Shown: positions 1 to 11,523, numbered from the stretch's first letter. The stretch: DNA of 64,000 nucleotides from Ustilaginoidea virens (GCF_000687475.1 NC_057321.1:2852001-2916000); one strand, 5' to 3'. Program-made: numbers and translations. Notes: generated by a model not told the origin, from the letters alone.

Positions 1-405
1 TACTCGGGTATATATATTATATCGGGGGCATTATAGCTTTAGATTCTCTCTATTTGGTTCTCTAGGTGTGCCTATCTCGATATCTTATATAGCCTATATT
101 ATTAGCTCTATAATATAAGGTTATAATAGTAAGGCTAAGAGAGTCTATTTAAATGTAAAGGACTAGCCCTAGGGCTACTGCGAATAGGCATCGAATGAAT
201 ATATTAAATAGACTAAGGAGGAAAGAGAGAGGACCCGAATAGGGGCCTCTCGATAGTCTATTTATCCCTATATAGTATGGGTCGGGGTCCTAGTGTAGTC
301 CCGTGACCCCGTGCCGCTGACCCATTTGACCCTGCCTAGGCTAGGCATAGGCGCAGCCCGAGTCCTAGCCACATTATGGCGCTGGCGTAGCCCGAGCCCG
401 TGATA
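1..405 (-). mobile_element. Chr1-D: 5' end of a chromovirus, truncated by the window edge
   Basis: Reverse-strand fragment of the same gypsy-type family as the full copies at 38123-45444 and 46774-54104. Bases 1-153 match the leader and gag start, and 154-405 are the 5' LTR; the rest lies left of the window. It sits inside the Cop1-B integrase frame, which resumes at 406. The first five bases after it, GGTTA, are the expected target duplication, but the left copy is out of view. The middle of its LTR differs from the other Chr1 LTRs, so it is probably a separate subfamily. Confidence 0.85.
154..405 (-). repeat. Chr1-D 5' LTR (252 bp)
   Basis: Begins TGTAAAGGAC and ends CCCGTGATA on the plus strand, that is TG...CA in element orientation with the last CA decayed to TA. 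It carries the TTAAATAGACT motif that pairs with the Chr1 primer site. Confidence 0.88.
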
Positions 406-553
406 GGTTATTACTAAAACAACCTTTATTACCTTCATCCACTAAAATGAAGGTATAGGCCCTATATTAAGTGGCCTAGAAGGAGACTTTCACAGAGGGC
501 AAAATACTGGTTCAGAGGGGGTATTTAGCAGTAAAGAACCTACAATTTTACTA

Positions 554-718
554 GATGACTTAGAAAGTATCCCTAACCCTACTAACATTACTAATAATAA
601 TAATGCTATGCTGGATGACCTAGAAAGCATTCCTGACCCTACTAACCTTACTAATATTAATAATACTAATGTTATTCTGGATGACCTAGAAAGTGTCCCG
701 GACCCTACTAATATTACC
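554..718 (+). repeat. Direct repeat coding an Asp-Asp-Leu-Glu-Ser linker
   Basis: Three copies start at 554, 614 and 680 (spacing 60 and 66 bp; the last is partial). Each encodes DDLES(I/V)P(N/D)PTN followed by an Asn/Thr spacer. They lie in frame in Cop1 pol between integrase and RT. Confidence 0.85.
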
Positions 719-807
719 TTAGATAACCGTCCTATAATACAGTCCCCGGCTACTGTAAAGAATGACCTTATAGATATTCTTACTAGCCTTAATCCTACTG
801 ACCTTGC

Positions 808-900
808 TGGCCCTGCAGGCCTTACTGGCCCTACCGACCCTACTGGCCCTACTGGCCCTATTAGCCCTACGGGCCCTACTAACCCTACTGGCCTTACCGA
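808..900 (+). repeat. Short tandem repeat coding Gly-Pro-Thr units
   Basis: About ten degenerate 9-bp units of the form GGCCCTACT encode a collagen-like GPTxPTGPT tract in the Cop1 pol linker. The same tract recurs reversed at about 56555-56625 in Cop1-A. Confidence 0.8.
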
Positions 901-1248
901 CTTATTCCCTCAGGAGGATAATATCCTACACCACCTGATATGGGATTCCTACTATACAACTAAGCGTAAGCTAGCTAAAAAGGCCCCTAATAGTACGCCT
1001 AATAGCTGGAAGGATGTGCTACGATGCCCTGAAAAAGAAAAAGACCTTTAGATAAAGGCACTATTTAAGGAATTCGAGCAGCTTTTAGATACCAAAGTCT
1101 TCTAATTTATTCCTAAGTCTAGCGTTCCTATTAATAGGAAAATTATACGCAATAGGCCTGTTTTTCGGATTAAAAAGGATGCTAATAATCAGCCTATAAA
1201 ATATAAGGCTAGATTAGTGGTTAAGGGTTTTATGCAAGTCGAAGGAAA

Positions 1249-1458
1249 TGTCAAGGATTCGGGCTACGCCCGTCTCCATACTAAGGGCAAGCTCACAGTA
1301 AGTGCGCGCGGCTAGTGTGATATAGGTGTCAATTGTACCAAGTCAAAGTAACTTGGTACAATACGTACTCTTTTGGCCGTATGGTCAAGAGGGTAGGTTT
1401 TTTACCTGGCGATGTGCGCAGACACCCGCTTAGGGCCCAATTGGGCCACATCGTTACA
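1249..1458 (+). mobile_element. sLTR-1: 210-bp solo LTR inserted in Cop1-B
   Basis: Starts TGTCAAGG, ends CGTTACA and is flanked by the 5-bp duplication GGAAA (1244-1248 and 1459-1463). The empty site is seen in Cop1-A near 4245-4255. A second copy lies reversed at 36482-36697. TG...CA ends, a 5-bp duplication and no coding capacity fit a solo LTR. The first 24 bases resemble the start of the Chr1 LTR (shared CGGGCTACGCCCG), so the parent was probably a related gypsy element. No internal region is seen in this window. Confidence 0.85.
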
Positions 1459-2980
1459 GGAAAGGACTTCTAGCATACCTATACTTCCACCTCTATCCTA
1501 CCCACCTGGAGGGTTATACTGGCTTTGGCAGCTAGTAATAATTAGGAAATAGAACAAATTGACTTTATAGGCGCCTTTCTAAATAGCGAACTTTCTGAAA
1601 TAATTTATATAGATATCCCTGATGGATTTCTTGAATTTTTAGAGAGCCTATTATTAACTAATAACGATAGTAAGCTTTAGTCTGATATATAGCGGCAACG
1701 GCTACTAACTCTGCTTAAAGAAGCGGGTTTTGACCCTTCTATAAAGCAAGCTATCTTATTAAAGAAGGCCCTATATAGGCTAAAACAAGCACCCCGCGAA
1801 TAGCAACATCGGCTAAAAGATCTGATCTCTAGTAAAGGATTTTTACCATTAGCTTCTGATGCTGCTGTCTTTTATAATAAGCAAACCAGCACCTTTATCG
1901 TTACTTATATTAACGACTGCCTATTAGTTAGTCCTAATATAACTTATATTAACCAGCTAAAAAGGAAATTCTATAAGGTCTATACTATAGAAGACCGCGG
2001 TCCGGCTTCCTTCTTTATAAGCGTACAGATTATACGGAACAGGAAGGAAGGTCTATTATAGCTACATCAAGCCCAATTTATAGCAGAGGTCCTAGCTAAA
2101 TTTAGCTTACAGGATGTTAAACCTCAGCTAATTCCACTACAACTAGGGGTCTTAAATGAATCCAATAGAAAAGACCTTAACCCTACTGATCAAAGCCTTT
2201 ATCAAAGCCTTACTGGCACTATAATATGGCTTATGATGATGACCAGACCTGACCTAGCATTTCCTACCTAATACCTCTCTCGGTTTATGACTAAGGCAAC
2301 TACTGTGCATCTAAATGCTGCGAAGGGCGCTTTTAGCTATCTTAAAGGCACTGAGAATATAGCTATTTATTATCGTACTACTAATAGCAAGCAACAGCCC
2401 ATTATAACCGCTTATTCAGATAGCGATTTCGCTGGCTATAAAGAGACTTCTAAATCAACTAGAGGTTTTCTTACTACTATTAATAGTGGTCCTATTAACT
2501 GGCGTTCTAAGCGAGCCTCTTTAGTAGTACTATCTACTTTAGAAGCTGAATCAGATGCTTTACTTAAGACGATCCGTGAGGTACAGTAGCTATCTAACCT
2601 CTATAAAGAGCTAGATATTAATATAGAACGCCCTATACCGCTTTACTGCGATAACTAAGGCTCTATATCAAATTCTAATGAACCTAATTAGCATGCTCGC
2701 ACCAAGTATATGCTATTAAAATTCCGGTATATTAGAGAGCAAGCCCAGCTGGGCTTGGTTAATATTACCTACTTACCTACTAATAGTATGCCTACTGACG
2801 GTCTTACCAAGCCACTACCGGGCCCTAAATTTACTCGGTTCCGTGAGTTATTACGCCTTAGGGCCTGCTAACTTATATTATTCTTACCAAGGTTTTTTAT
2901 ATATATATTTTTCCTTGGCCTTTTTAATGCATTTTCTTTCCCTATCCTTTATATACGATTAGCTTGCTACTACAGTAGCT

Positions 2981-2992
2981 AATCAGAAAGGG
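2981..2992 (+). promoter_or_regulatory. Cop1-B polypurine tract
   Basis: AATCAGAAAGGG lies immediately 5' of the LTR. It aligns with AATCAGAGGGGG in the same position in Cop2-A (63394-63405). This is the expected plus-strand priming site. Confidence 0.75.
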
Positions 2993-3958
2993 TATTAAAA
3001 TCCTACGGTAGTCTACTAGACTGCTGGCCCTTCTACCGTCTCTTGGACTTACGACTATCGCACCGGACTTACGGTGGTCTTACCAATCTTGTGCCGTTAC
3101 CGTTTACCTTCCGGATTTTCAGTGGATTAGTACTGTATACCAAATAAGGTAGGCCTGTATCGGGCCTTATTTTTGGTAAGGCTTGATATGACGTATCGGG
3201 CCTTATTTTTTAAAATATATGGTAAGGCGGCATATGACGTACCGGGCTTTATTTAAAATATTTAATACGGCTGGATATTACGTGGCACACTGGGTATTAT
3301 TTAAAATATTTAATACGGCTGGATATTACGTGGCACACCGGGCATTATTTTAAATATTTAATACGGCTGGATATTACGTGGCACACTGGGTATTATTTAA
3401 AATATTTAATACGGCTGGATATTACGTGGCACACCGGGCATCATTTTAAATATTTAATACGGCTGGATATTACGTGGGCACACCGGGCCTTATTTAAAAA
3501 TATTTAATACGGCCGGATATTACGTGGGCACACCGGGCATTATTTAAAATATTTAATACGGCTGGATATTACGTGGCACACCGGGCATTATTTAAAATAT
3601 TTAATACGGCTGGATATTACGTGGCACACCGGGCATTATTTAAAATATTTGGTAATACTTGATATGACGTATCAGACCTTATTTTTTAAATATATGGTAA
3701 GGCTGGATATAATGTGGTATAATGGGTATTACGAGGAGCTCTCTTACTGGCTACCTTGGATGCCTGGGCCTACCCTCTCTCTTAGATATATTTAGGATAG
3801 CTTTTCCCTTTCTTTCTAGATAGTAGAAGGGTAGCACAATCGAACTTGTTAATGCACTACATGCCTCTTAACTCTTTTCACCTTTCCTGCGTTTCTAGTT
3901 ATTTATATTTGTCTTGCCTTTATACCGGCTTCACTTTATATTTACCCTTAGAATTATA
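2993..3958 (+). repeat. Cop1-B 3' LTR (about 966 bp)
   Basis: Begins TATTAAAATCC, the decayed form of TGTTAAAATCC, parallel to TGTTGAAATC in Cop2. It contains the minisatellite at 3155-3720. The end is placed at GAATTATA, just before minus-strand Cop1 RT sequence. No second copy of this LTR is in the window, so the right boundary is inferred. Confidence 0.68.
3155..3720 (+). repeat. 48-bp minisatellite inside the Cop1 LTR
   Basis: Core units start at 3264, 3312, 3360, 3408, 3456, 3506, 3555 and 3603, giving spacings of 48, 48, 48, 48, 50, 49 and 48 bp. Each carries AATACGGCTGGATATTACGT, then GGCACACCGGGCATT and an AT-rich end. Divergent units with TTGATATGACGTATCGGGCC or similar flank the core on both sides (about 3165-3263 and 3650-3720). 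Confidence 0.92.
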
Positions 3959-4333
3959 AAAAGCTTGCTTAATAAAGGGATTAAAGCCGGCTTCTTTAAG
4001 TAAAGTTAGTAGCCGTTGGCGCTGTATATTAGACCAAAGCTTATTATCAGTAAGTAATAAGCTCTCTGTAAATTCAAGAAATCCGTCAGGGATATCCATA
4101 TAAATAGTTTCGGAAAGCTCGCTATTTAGAAAGGCACCTATAAAGTCAATTTGCTCTATTTCCCAGTTATTACTAGCAGCCAAAGCCAGTATAACCCTCT
4201 AGGTAGGTGGGATAGAGGTAGAAGCATAGGTATGCTAGAAGTCCTTTCCTTCGACTTGCATAAAGCCCTTAACAACTAATCTAGCCTTATATTTTATAAG
4301 CTGATTATTAGCATCCTTTTTAATCCGAAAAAC
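3959..4333 (-). pseudogene. Cop1-A RT fragment, left piece
   Basis: Minus-strand Cop1 RT with EIEQIDFIGAFLNSELSETI, closely matching Cop1-B around 1540-1800. It is cut at 3958 by insertion of Cop1-B and at 4333 by insertion of Chr1-A. The frame resumes at 56311. The last five bases AAAAC (4329-4333) are the left copy of the Chr1-A target duplication. This is the oldest element in the window. Some Trp codons survive here, so this stretch is less decayed than Chr1-A. Confidence 0.88.
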
Positions 4334-4575
4334 TATAAAAGACTGGCCCTAGGGCTACTGCGAATAGGCATCGAATGAATATATTAAATAGACTAAGGAG
4401 GAAAGAGAGAGGACCCGAATAAGAGCCTCTAAGTAGTCTATTTATGCCCGTATATAGCATAGGCCGAGTCTTTAGCAAGCCCTCGTAACCCTATACCGAT
4501 ACTCCTTAGGCTAATCGCAGGCGTAGCCCGAGTCCTAGCTATATTGTAGCGCGGGCATAGCCCGAGCCCGTAATA
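4334..4575 (-). repeat. Chr1-A 3' LTR (242 bp)
   Basis: Plus-strand ends are TATAAAAGACTGG and CCCGTAATA, the decayed forms of TGTAAAGGAC and CCCGTGACA. Same length as the LTRs of Chr1-B and Chr1-C. Confidence 0.92.
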
Positions 4576-4589
4576 TACCCCCCTCCTCC

Positions 4590-5621
4590 GCCTTAGAGTC
4601 GGAAAAATCGCCCTCTATTGTTAATTAGTCCTCCGCTAGGGACCAATCATATCGCTAATTACTACGCCGCAATATCCTTAAATCCGTATATAAGCCAATT
4701 GCTAAATATAGGAAGGATTTGTCTATAAGTATAGCGGATATAGTTATATAATTGACGGAGTCGTATAGTCATCAATTAGGAATAGTATAGTAGAAGCATA
4801 TAGAAGTTCGTCGTTATGCCGCTAACTAGAGGTTAACCGATGCAGCTAGGAACATTATGAAAAATTTTTCGCTAACTACTAGCTAGAAATCTCCCTATAG
4901 TCTTTATTATTTTTTATTAGGGGCTCTTTTCCTTTTTCCCTTCTTCCTATTAAGGCTATTAATAAGCATTAAAGGTCCCTATCGTTATAAGTTTTATCCT
5001 ATATTAAGCCTATATTGCATACTAATCGGTTAAAGTATTATTCCCGCCCTAATTGCATTAGTATTCCTTACCGAATTCTATTTTTATTATAACCTACTAC
5101 TGACTCCTTTTGTAGTGAGACCTAGTATAGCCTGTTATAAAGCCTATTAGTAAGTCTTAAGTCCCTACCTATATTATAAGCGTTTTATGCTAACCCTATT
5201 TAGAACCCGAAAATATCTTTATCTGCTGCTAATAGTATTCCTACTAGGGAAGGAATAGGTCTTATTTATTCCTAAAAGCTATACTGCGCTACTAGCGATT
5301 ATTTTCTAGAGGGGGACTCCTTGGATAAAGAGAATTAGTATATAAAGGATGAAGAGTTCCTATATAATAGATATACTAAGTATATATAAGCGACCGGAGA
5401 GCTACCTATTTATAAGCATTATAGAAAAGCAAAGGGGTATAAAAGCTACGCCGATTCCCATACATCCTATATATAGCTTAATTAATATCTCGCGGGGAAC
5501 CCTATACTATAATGCATCTTATACAACTAGATTAAAGCAATAAAGGAGGGGAGGGCTATTATAAAGCCCGCTTATCTTAAGATAGATATACAAAAAGCAT
5601 ATACTATTATCTTAACCCCCG
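4590..5621 (+). pseudogene. Chr1-A antisense ORF, part 1 (unknown product)
   Basis: Reading frame on the strand opposite to gag-pol, starting just inside the 3' LTR. Short landmarks are FFANYQLEI (near 4863), DSLDKEN (5315) and RKAKGYKSYADSHTSYI (about 5425), with stops read at Gln-like positions. It is interrupted at 5621 by Lin1 and continues at 20354-20399 and 35381-36090. The same frame is conserved in Chr1-C and, at lower identity, Chr1-B, where the central segment reads DKEYKYAYNKEFLYKRY. I recognise no domain family. The start codon is not clear. About 590 codons in total. Confidence 0.7.
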
Positions 5622-5699
5622 GAGAAAAAAACTTTTCGCGACTTCGCCCGCACCTAGGTAGCGGCACGGAACCGCCTCTAAAATTAATTCTAATAATCC

Positions 5700-6960
5700 T
5701 AATCGCTTCCTCTCGTCTATTTACCCCCCTCGCCTATAGCATATCGCGTCTAGGGAATAGGCGCGGCAGGCGCGAACGAAGTAATAGATATTGACAGAGG
5801 GAATAAGGGCGGTATTGCATATAGCCGCTATAACCCTACCATTACAATCGCGAATAGCATATAGTATAACTAGACCGAAATTAAGCCTACCTAAAAGTAG
5901 AAGCGACCTACTGCTATTATAATTGAAGAATCGATAAAAGAGCTTTAGGATTATATCCCCCTAGCGGTCCTAAGACGAGTGCGAGAAATTATAGAAACTA
6001 TAGCTAATGCGGCCTATAGTAAGGCCACTTTAGACCCTATTAGTACCCTCACTAATATAATTTCGAAGACTATCGAAAAAGCTATTAAATCGGCCCTTTA
6101 GGATATCCTAAAATAGGCGCTAGCTACTACCTAGGCAAATATCACGGCATAAGGATATACCGCCGCTGCTATACCACCCTAATATACTATCGCTCCCCTT
6201 CCGGTCCCGCTATATATCCATAGGGAAATTTTAATTAAAGGCAATAATATTAGCGAGGTCTTACGCAACTAAATACTAATCGAAATTATAGATGCTATTA
6301 ATAGAGCTACTACTAGGAATATTATAATCGCGGTATATAGGCTACGCAGCGGCGATATTATTATTACTTTTATAAAAGAAGTAGCAAAAAGTCTTATCGC
6401 CGATACGACCTAGGTCTAACCCGCCTTTAGATAGGAGGCAGAACTAAACTAACGCTTATTCAGTCTTATCATTAAGAATTTCCCTATTAGCTATATAGCA
6501 AATATTGCAACTAAAAAAATCTACTAAAACCTTACTAAAGCAAATAGAGAAGGCTTTATTAGAGCCTCCCCCTACCACCCATATAGGACTACTATATATA
6601 TACCCCTAATTATAGGCGTAAACTTTATGACCTCGCTAATAAGCTCTATAAGTCCAGTATTATCTACCAGGCAGAGATATTCGAAGCTGAACCTTATAAT
6701 AACGCCCTATACCCCAAACAGCACTATAACTACTTTAAGTTTAGATATATTGCGGCCTATTGTGTAGCGGCCCTGCGGTGCGGCCAATATAGTGTAGAAA
6801 GGCACCTAGAAGGGGAGTAGGCCTACCTAATAATCTCCTATAGATAAAAGGAGTTATACTTTAACTATAAAGGCCTATACTTAGTATAGTCCTGCCTCTA
6901 TAGAACCTCAAATAAGTAGTAAAAATCAGTTAGGAATTCTTATACTAACCGACCTAGGCT
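5700..6960 (+). pseudogene. Lin1 ORF1 (nucleic-acid-binding protein)
   Basis: Heavily decayed. A charged N-terminal part (LRRVREIIETIANAAYSKAT, about 5970) leads to a stretch typical of fungal Tad1 ORF1 (YRLRSGDIIITF, about 6340). A zinc-finger segment follows, with Cys at 6761 and CG...RHLEGE (6785-6815), whose last Cys position is now a stop. Boundaries are approximate because no start codon can be fixed and the frame drifts. By family it would bind the element RNA. Confidence 0.6.
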
Positions 6961-6999
6961 CTTTATAGCGCCTCCTATAATATCTATAAATACCACTCC

Positions 7000-9900
7000 T
7001 ATCGCGGAATAGAACCGATATAAAATAGCTAGCGCCTTACCCCTAAGGGAACTAATCGAGTATATTCTCTTAAAAAGATCCTCCCTATATAAATATAGCT
7101 ACTACCCTAGCTAAAGGGGCTCTATCTCTAGAGGAATATTTAATGCTAGACTAAACTATACCCTTACTATATTCTTATAACTAGTCCTAATGCTAAGATA
7201 GATTAAGACCCTATCGGCCCTAAAGTCTGTATTTACTCTAGCCCTAACCTCTGCCTCTACCGTAACTACTAATATACCGCTACTACCGACCCCTATATAC
7301 CTATCTATATAATATTAGTCCTCTATTAAAATATATAAAAGAAAACCTCCCTTATACGAATAATGCTTTACTACCGAAGCGAACCTAATATTATAACGAT
7401 CTAAAAACCTATTGCGCCTAACTATATCCTACCGAGCCTAAGCTTCAGCAAGTATATATTAGTAGCCTATAGCAGACGAGCGGCAATATATATCTATAAG
7501 CGGTATAGTCTTAGTATATAGACTACCGAGAAAGGACCTAATTAGTATAAAGTCTGCCTCTTTGAAACCGATATTTACTCTATCTACTCCTTAGGCTATA
7601 AATATAATTAGACTACCCCCCTTATAGACCTTATAAGGCTTTCGCCCCGACCCTAAAGTATATTTATTAGGGACTTTAATATATACTATCCCTTATAAGA
7701 TAGCCTGGATAAAACCTTATCTAGTATTAATACCCTTTTTAACCTTATAATATAGTAGAGACTCAGCTTAGCGACCCCCTATAGCGAAATCATATAGTAA
7801 ATTCTAAATAAAAGAAATAGCACTATAGACTATACCTAGGTTATATAAGACCTTACTATTAAGTACCTCGGTAATATAGACCTTACTAGGTCCGATTATA
7901 TCCTATAGCTTATCTATATTAATACCGGCAACCTATAAGCCGCTAAAGCCTACCTAAAAAATAGTTAGAAATCCCTCGACTGATACCTTACTTAAGCAGA
8001 AGCTAAAAACCGCTTTATGCCTACTGCTATTATAGCCCTATTTAGCTCCCCTAAAGAAATAAATATATATACCAAATAGCTTATTTACTAATTCTAAGAA
8101 ATTGCGGATATTACGGCCCTAAAGAAAACCTTTAGAGCCCCCGCTATAGAACTATAGTAGAATAACTATATAAAAATAGCCGCTATCGCTGTAAAGAAAG
8201 TATACCGGAAGTAGGCAGTATGTTATACCCCTAAAAACTATAGGGCCGCCTAAAACGCAAAAGCTACCTAAACCTAGGTCGTATAAGAAAAGCAATAACG
8301 CTCCTAAAGAGAGGCATTAAGGAAAGCTATAGTATAGAATATAGACCTCTAGTCCTTAGAATAATAGGCTAGACTATATAATAGCCTCCCCCCTAAATCT
8401 AAAGAGATCCTACTACTTAAATATACCAGCCTTAGCTACCCTTTAGCAACTATATATAGCGAAAAAGTATAGGTCCTCGCTTAACGTTTCTTCCCCTAGT
8501 CTTATATAATATTTAAAGATATATTAGACCTAACCTTCCCCTAATTTACTAATATAGAGTTCCTGCTGTATAAAAGATTTATATATAAAGAGGTTTATAC
8601 TGCCCTTTATTATATAGCCAGCTAAAAGGCCCTTAGACTAAATAGGCTATCTATAGGATTCCTTAAGGTATATAGCCCCCCCTTAATTATAGCTTTTACC
8701 TACCTTCTTAATGAGTCCTACTGTATTAGGCACTACCCGGCCTAATTCCGGGAGGCTTATATAGTTATATTAAGAAAGCCGGGAAAAAAACTAGAGGAAT
8801 ACTTTAAAGCGGAAGGCTAAAGACTAATATTTTTATTTAACCTAACCGGTAAAGTCCTAAAAGCCGCGGTAGTATATTGGCTTATTGCCGCCCTTAAGGA
8901 GGGTAACCTACTTTTAGACCTTTAGATAGGAAATAAAGTTAATTATTCTATAGATATAGCCTTTAGTACTCTCATAGAAATAGTTCGTATAATATAATAC
9001 TATAATAGGATCGCCTCGCTCTTTTAGCTTAATATATCTATAGCCTTTAATATAGTAAATTATATTCGATTTACTTACCTACTCTTAGAAAAGGGATTAC
9101 TACTATAGATTACAATATAGGTTTATAGCTTTACCGACTCTCATATAGTATAAATCTACTTTAAAAGTAAATTAACTAATAACCTACCTATTACTACTAG
9201 GGTCTTATAAGGGTCCCCCCTCTTTTTTATCCTCTTCCTAGTCTATATCGCACTACTTTATAAAAGGCTTAAAAAAGTAGCTTTTACTATTACCTTAGGG
9301 TTTATAGATAATACTAATATTATAGTATATAAAAGGAATATAGGGGAGACCTAAACCCTATTCGAAAAGGTATAAATAATTTATAACGAGTGGTCTAAAT
9401 AAGCCAGGCTTAATTTTAACCTAAGGAAGAGTAAGCTTATCTATTTTATATACGCCTATAAGGCGGATAAGATATTAGTCTGACTTAGGATTATAACGAT
9501 TTAGCTAAAGTAGTATGCCTATTTCCTAAGGGTTAAAATCTACTAAAAACTTTAATAGTATAAATACCGCATAAAGATAGCTAAAAAGCTTAAGCGGTAG
9601 CAACTCGCCCTTATAGCGATAGCGGCCTCTATATAAGGATATTAATATAGGGAGGCCTAATTAGTCTATATATAGGTTATTCGCACTACTATTGCCTTTA
9701 GCATAGGAGTATAATATACCCCTACCGCCTTTAGTAGGGTGGCAAAAGGTATCGCAAAAATACTAACTATAGAATAATTATCTTACTTTTAAATTATTAT
9801 TAAAGCCTTTAAGGCTATACCGATAGATATCCTTAAGACTAAGGCAGCTATACTACCTATCGATTTATACCTAAACTATATCTACTAGCGATTCTTAGAA

Positions 9901-10610
9901 AGGATAGCAAAGATTAAGATAGCTAAGCGAATTAACTATACCTCTATTATAATAATAGCGATACTTTAATGCCGTCAGTAGAGTAACTATAAAGGATCCT
10001 AAATATATATCCTATTCCTAAAACTCGACCTATAATAGCTAATAGCCGAAGAATACCTAGCAAAAGAGTAGCTTATTAAATAATCTAAATACTAAGCCGC
10101 TATAAGAGCGAGATAGCGGCGATATAGGCCTATAGCGGTAGAGAGGGCCCTAGACTTCTAATCTATAGCTATAATAATTAAGCTTTATAATAGCCTCTTT
10201 AAATATAAATTAATTATACTTACTTAACTTTGTATAGAAAAGATCGGATTAAACTCCTTCCTCTATTAGCATTAAGTCCCTATTATACCCTTATCTTTCT
10301 ACCGATATAGAGAGGCCCCTAAAGACTATTATTATCTAATTCTCTTTTACCTAAAATATAGATAATAGCGCTAATAGCTATATAAGACCGGCCTAAGCCT
10401 CTTTTAAAACTACTAAAGGATCTCTATTGCCTTTAATAAGCTAAGCCTCGCCTGCTAACTTATACACTAGATCCTTAGCCTTAACCGCCTTAACTAATTC
10501 TAGCTCGCTTAATTATTCTAGCGACCTACCCCTATAGAGGCATTAGGCCGACCCCGATCGCCCGATATTGCCTTTAATATCTAATAATAATATCCTAATA
10601 CGGGAGAGAG
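7000..10610 (+). pseudogene. Lin1 ORF2 (endonuclease and reverse transcriptase)
   Basis: Endonuclease signature FIRDFNIYYPL (about 7660-7695), matching the GDFN(I/L)HHP motif of APE-type nucleases, followed by RNSTIDYT (about 7808). The LINE RT core includes GSPLFFILFLVYIALLYK (9211-9264). The catalytic box is GFIDNTN at 9298-9318, where FADD is expected, so one Asp is changed to Asn by TpG>TpA. A C-terminal segment KIGLNSFLY...VP (10239 on) resembles the end of fungal Tad1 ORF2, though one base out of frame with the RT. I could not find a DGS-type RNase H domain between RT and this tail. Dozens of in-frame TAA/TAG stops make it inert. Confidence 0.75.
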
Positions 10611-11523
10611 GAGATATAATAGGCAGATAAACATAATTAATTTTTAGCTACCCTAAAGCTATAATATTAATATTAAAGCCCCCCTCCCCCCCCCCTTCCC
10701 CTTCCCCTGCCGGCCCCTATAGTAGCCCCTTTTCCCTCTTTTTCCTCTCCCCCTCCCCCTCTACCGCCCTCTTCTACCCCTAAAAGATAAATAGCTTTAA
10801 TACGGCCTAAATACCCTCTAATACTTCTATTTTATACTTTTTAAGGTTTAGCGCCTCTTAGGTCACCTTAGGAGTAATACTCCCCTTTATTACTACTACT
10901 ACTACTACTGCCTTCCCCCTACTATAGGCAGTCAATACTTATCGCGCCTTTAATTAGAGGGCGTAGTAATTATCGACCTATCTATATTAGTACCTATCCT
11001 ATATAGTCTCTACACCTTATATATACCTCCCCCCTTACGGCTAATACCTCTTAGGCACCTAAGAGGGTATAAATAGACTCCTAATTCTTAAGAGTCTATT
11101 TAAAAGGTCGGTAGGTCTTCCCTATTGCAATATACGCGAAATATACCGCCTTAGGCCCTATACGGCACCACGCTATATTATTATTATTTAAATATTAGTC
11201 GGATTAGGGTTTAATTAGTTAAGTCCTACCTTATTAAAAGTAGTAATAATATTCGGGGTCTTCAGCTTATATTAGGCAAAGGTCGTAAGGCTAGCCTTAT
11301 AGCTCGCCGGGCTAGTAATAACAGGTTAATAACGCTAGTATAATAAGAGCAGGCAATACCTACCCCTTTATCTAAAGATACTAACTTTTTCGGCATACTA
11401 CTACTATTATTATTATTGCTATTGCTATAGCTATTGCTACTACTACTATTACTACTGCTAATGCTATTGCTGCTGCTATTGCTAATGCTACTGCTATTGC
11501 TATTATTACCGCCCTACCGTATG
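10611..11523 (+). other. Lin1 3' region, upstream part (non-coding)
   Basis: No convincing reading frame. It has a C-rich block (10679-10760, runs of 6 and 10 C), two CTACTACTACTA microsatellites and an AT-rich end. It continues past Cop3-A at 18947-19006 and past the Cop2 LTR at 19713-20353. Assignment to the LINE 3' UTR rests on position inside the LINE target duplication, not on similarity to a known UTR. Confidence 0.5.
11397..11512. repeat. Degenerate trinucleotide microsatellite (CTA/GCT/ATT)
   Basis: About 38 imperfect triplets, mainly CTA, TTA, GCT and ATT. It creates spurious poly-Leu and poly-Ala/Val/Ile reading frames on both strands. Confidence 0.9.

Larger units (their letters stand above)
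406..2871 (+). pseudogene. Cop1-B pol: integrase C-terminus, RT and RNase H
   Basis: The frame opens with an integrase C-terminal stretch (TKTTFITF...NEGIGPILSGLEGDF) that is closely matched by Cop2 at 60541-60628. A repetitive linker (554-900) follows, then a copia RT with YKARLVVKGFMQV (about 1200) and EIEQIDFIGAFLNSEL (about 1545). The active site reads YIND at 1906-1917 instead of YxDD. RNase H follows with SDSDFAGY and LEAESDALL (2415-2560), ending at TAA 2869-2871. Internal stops are TAG or TAA at positions where Gln or Trp is expected. The frame before and after the inserted solo LTR differs by exactly the 215 bp of insert plus target duplication, so it was one continuous polyprotein. 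Non-functional. Confidence 0.88.
406..3958 (+). mobile_element. Cop1-B: copia-type LTR retrotransposon, 5' part outside the window
   Basis: Contains the integrase C-terminus, RT, RNase H, a purine tract (2981-2992) and a long 3' LTR (2993-3958). It is inserted head-on into another copy of its own family: the minus-strand Cop1-A RT resumes at 3959. The exact right end is inferred from where similarity to the Cop1 RT begins, so it may be off by a few bases. It was later hit by the Chr1-D fragment on its left and by a 210-bp solo LTR at 1249-1458. Confidence 0.82.

Noticed and set aside
1249..1458. MITE interpretation for the 210-216 bp elements
   Set aside because: The termini do not form a convincing inverted repeat (TGTAACG against TGTTAAGG), while TG...CA ends and 5-bp duplications fit an LTR.
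3264..3650. Regularly spaced 48-bp repeat as a possible CRISPR array or centromeric satellite
   Set aside because: Units are contiguous with no unique spacers, the genome is eukaryotic, and the array lies inside an LTR next to Cop1 RNase H and its purine tract.
10679..11100. A host gene in the C-rich region between Lin1 ORF2 and Cop3-A
   Set aside because: No frame shows sustained coding character or a recognisable motif, and the region lies within the LINE target duplication.
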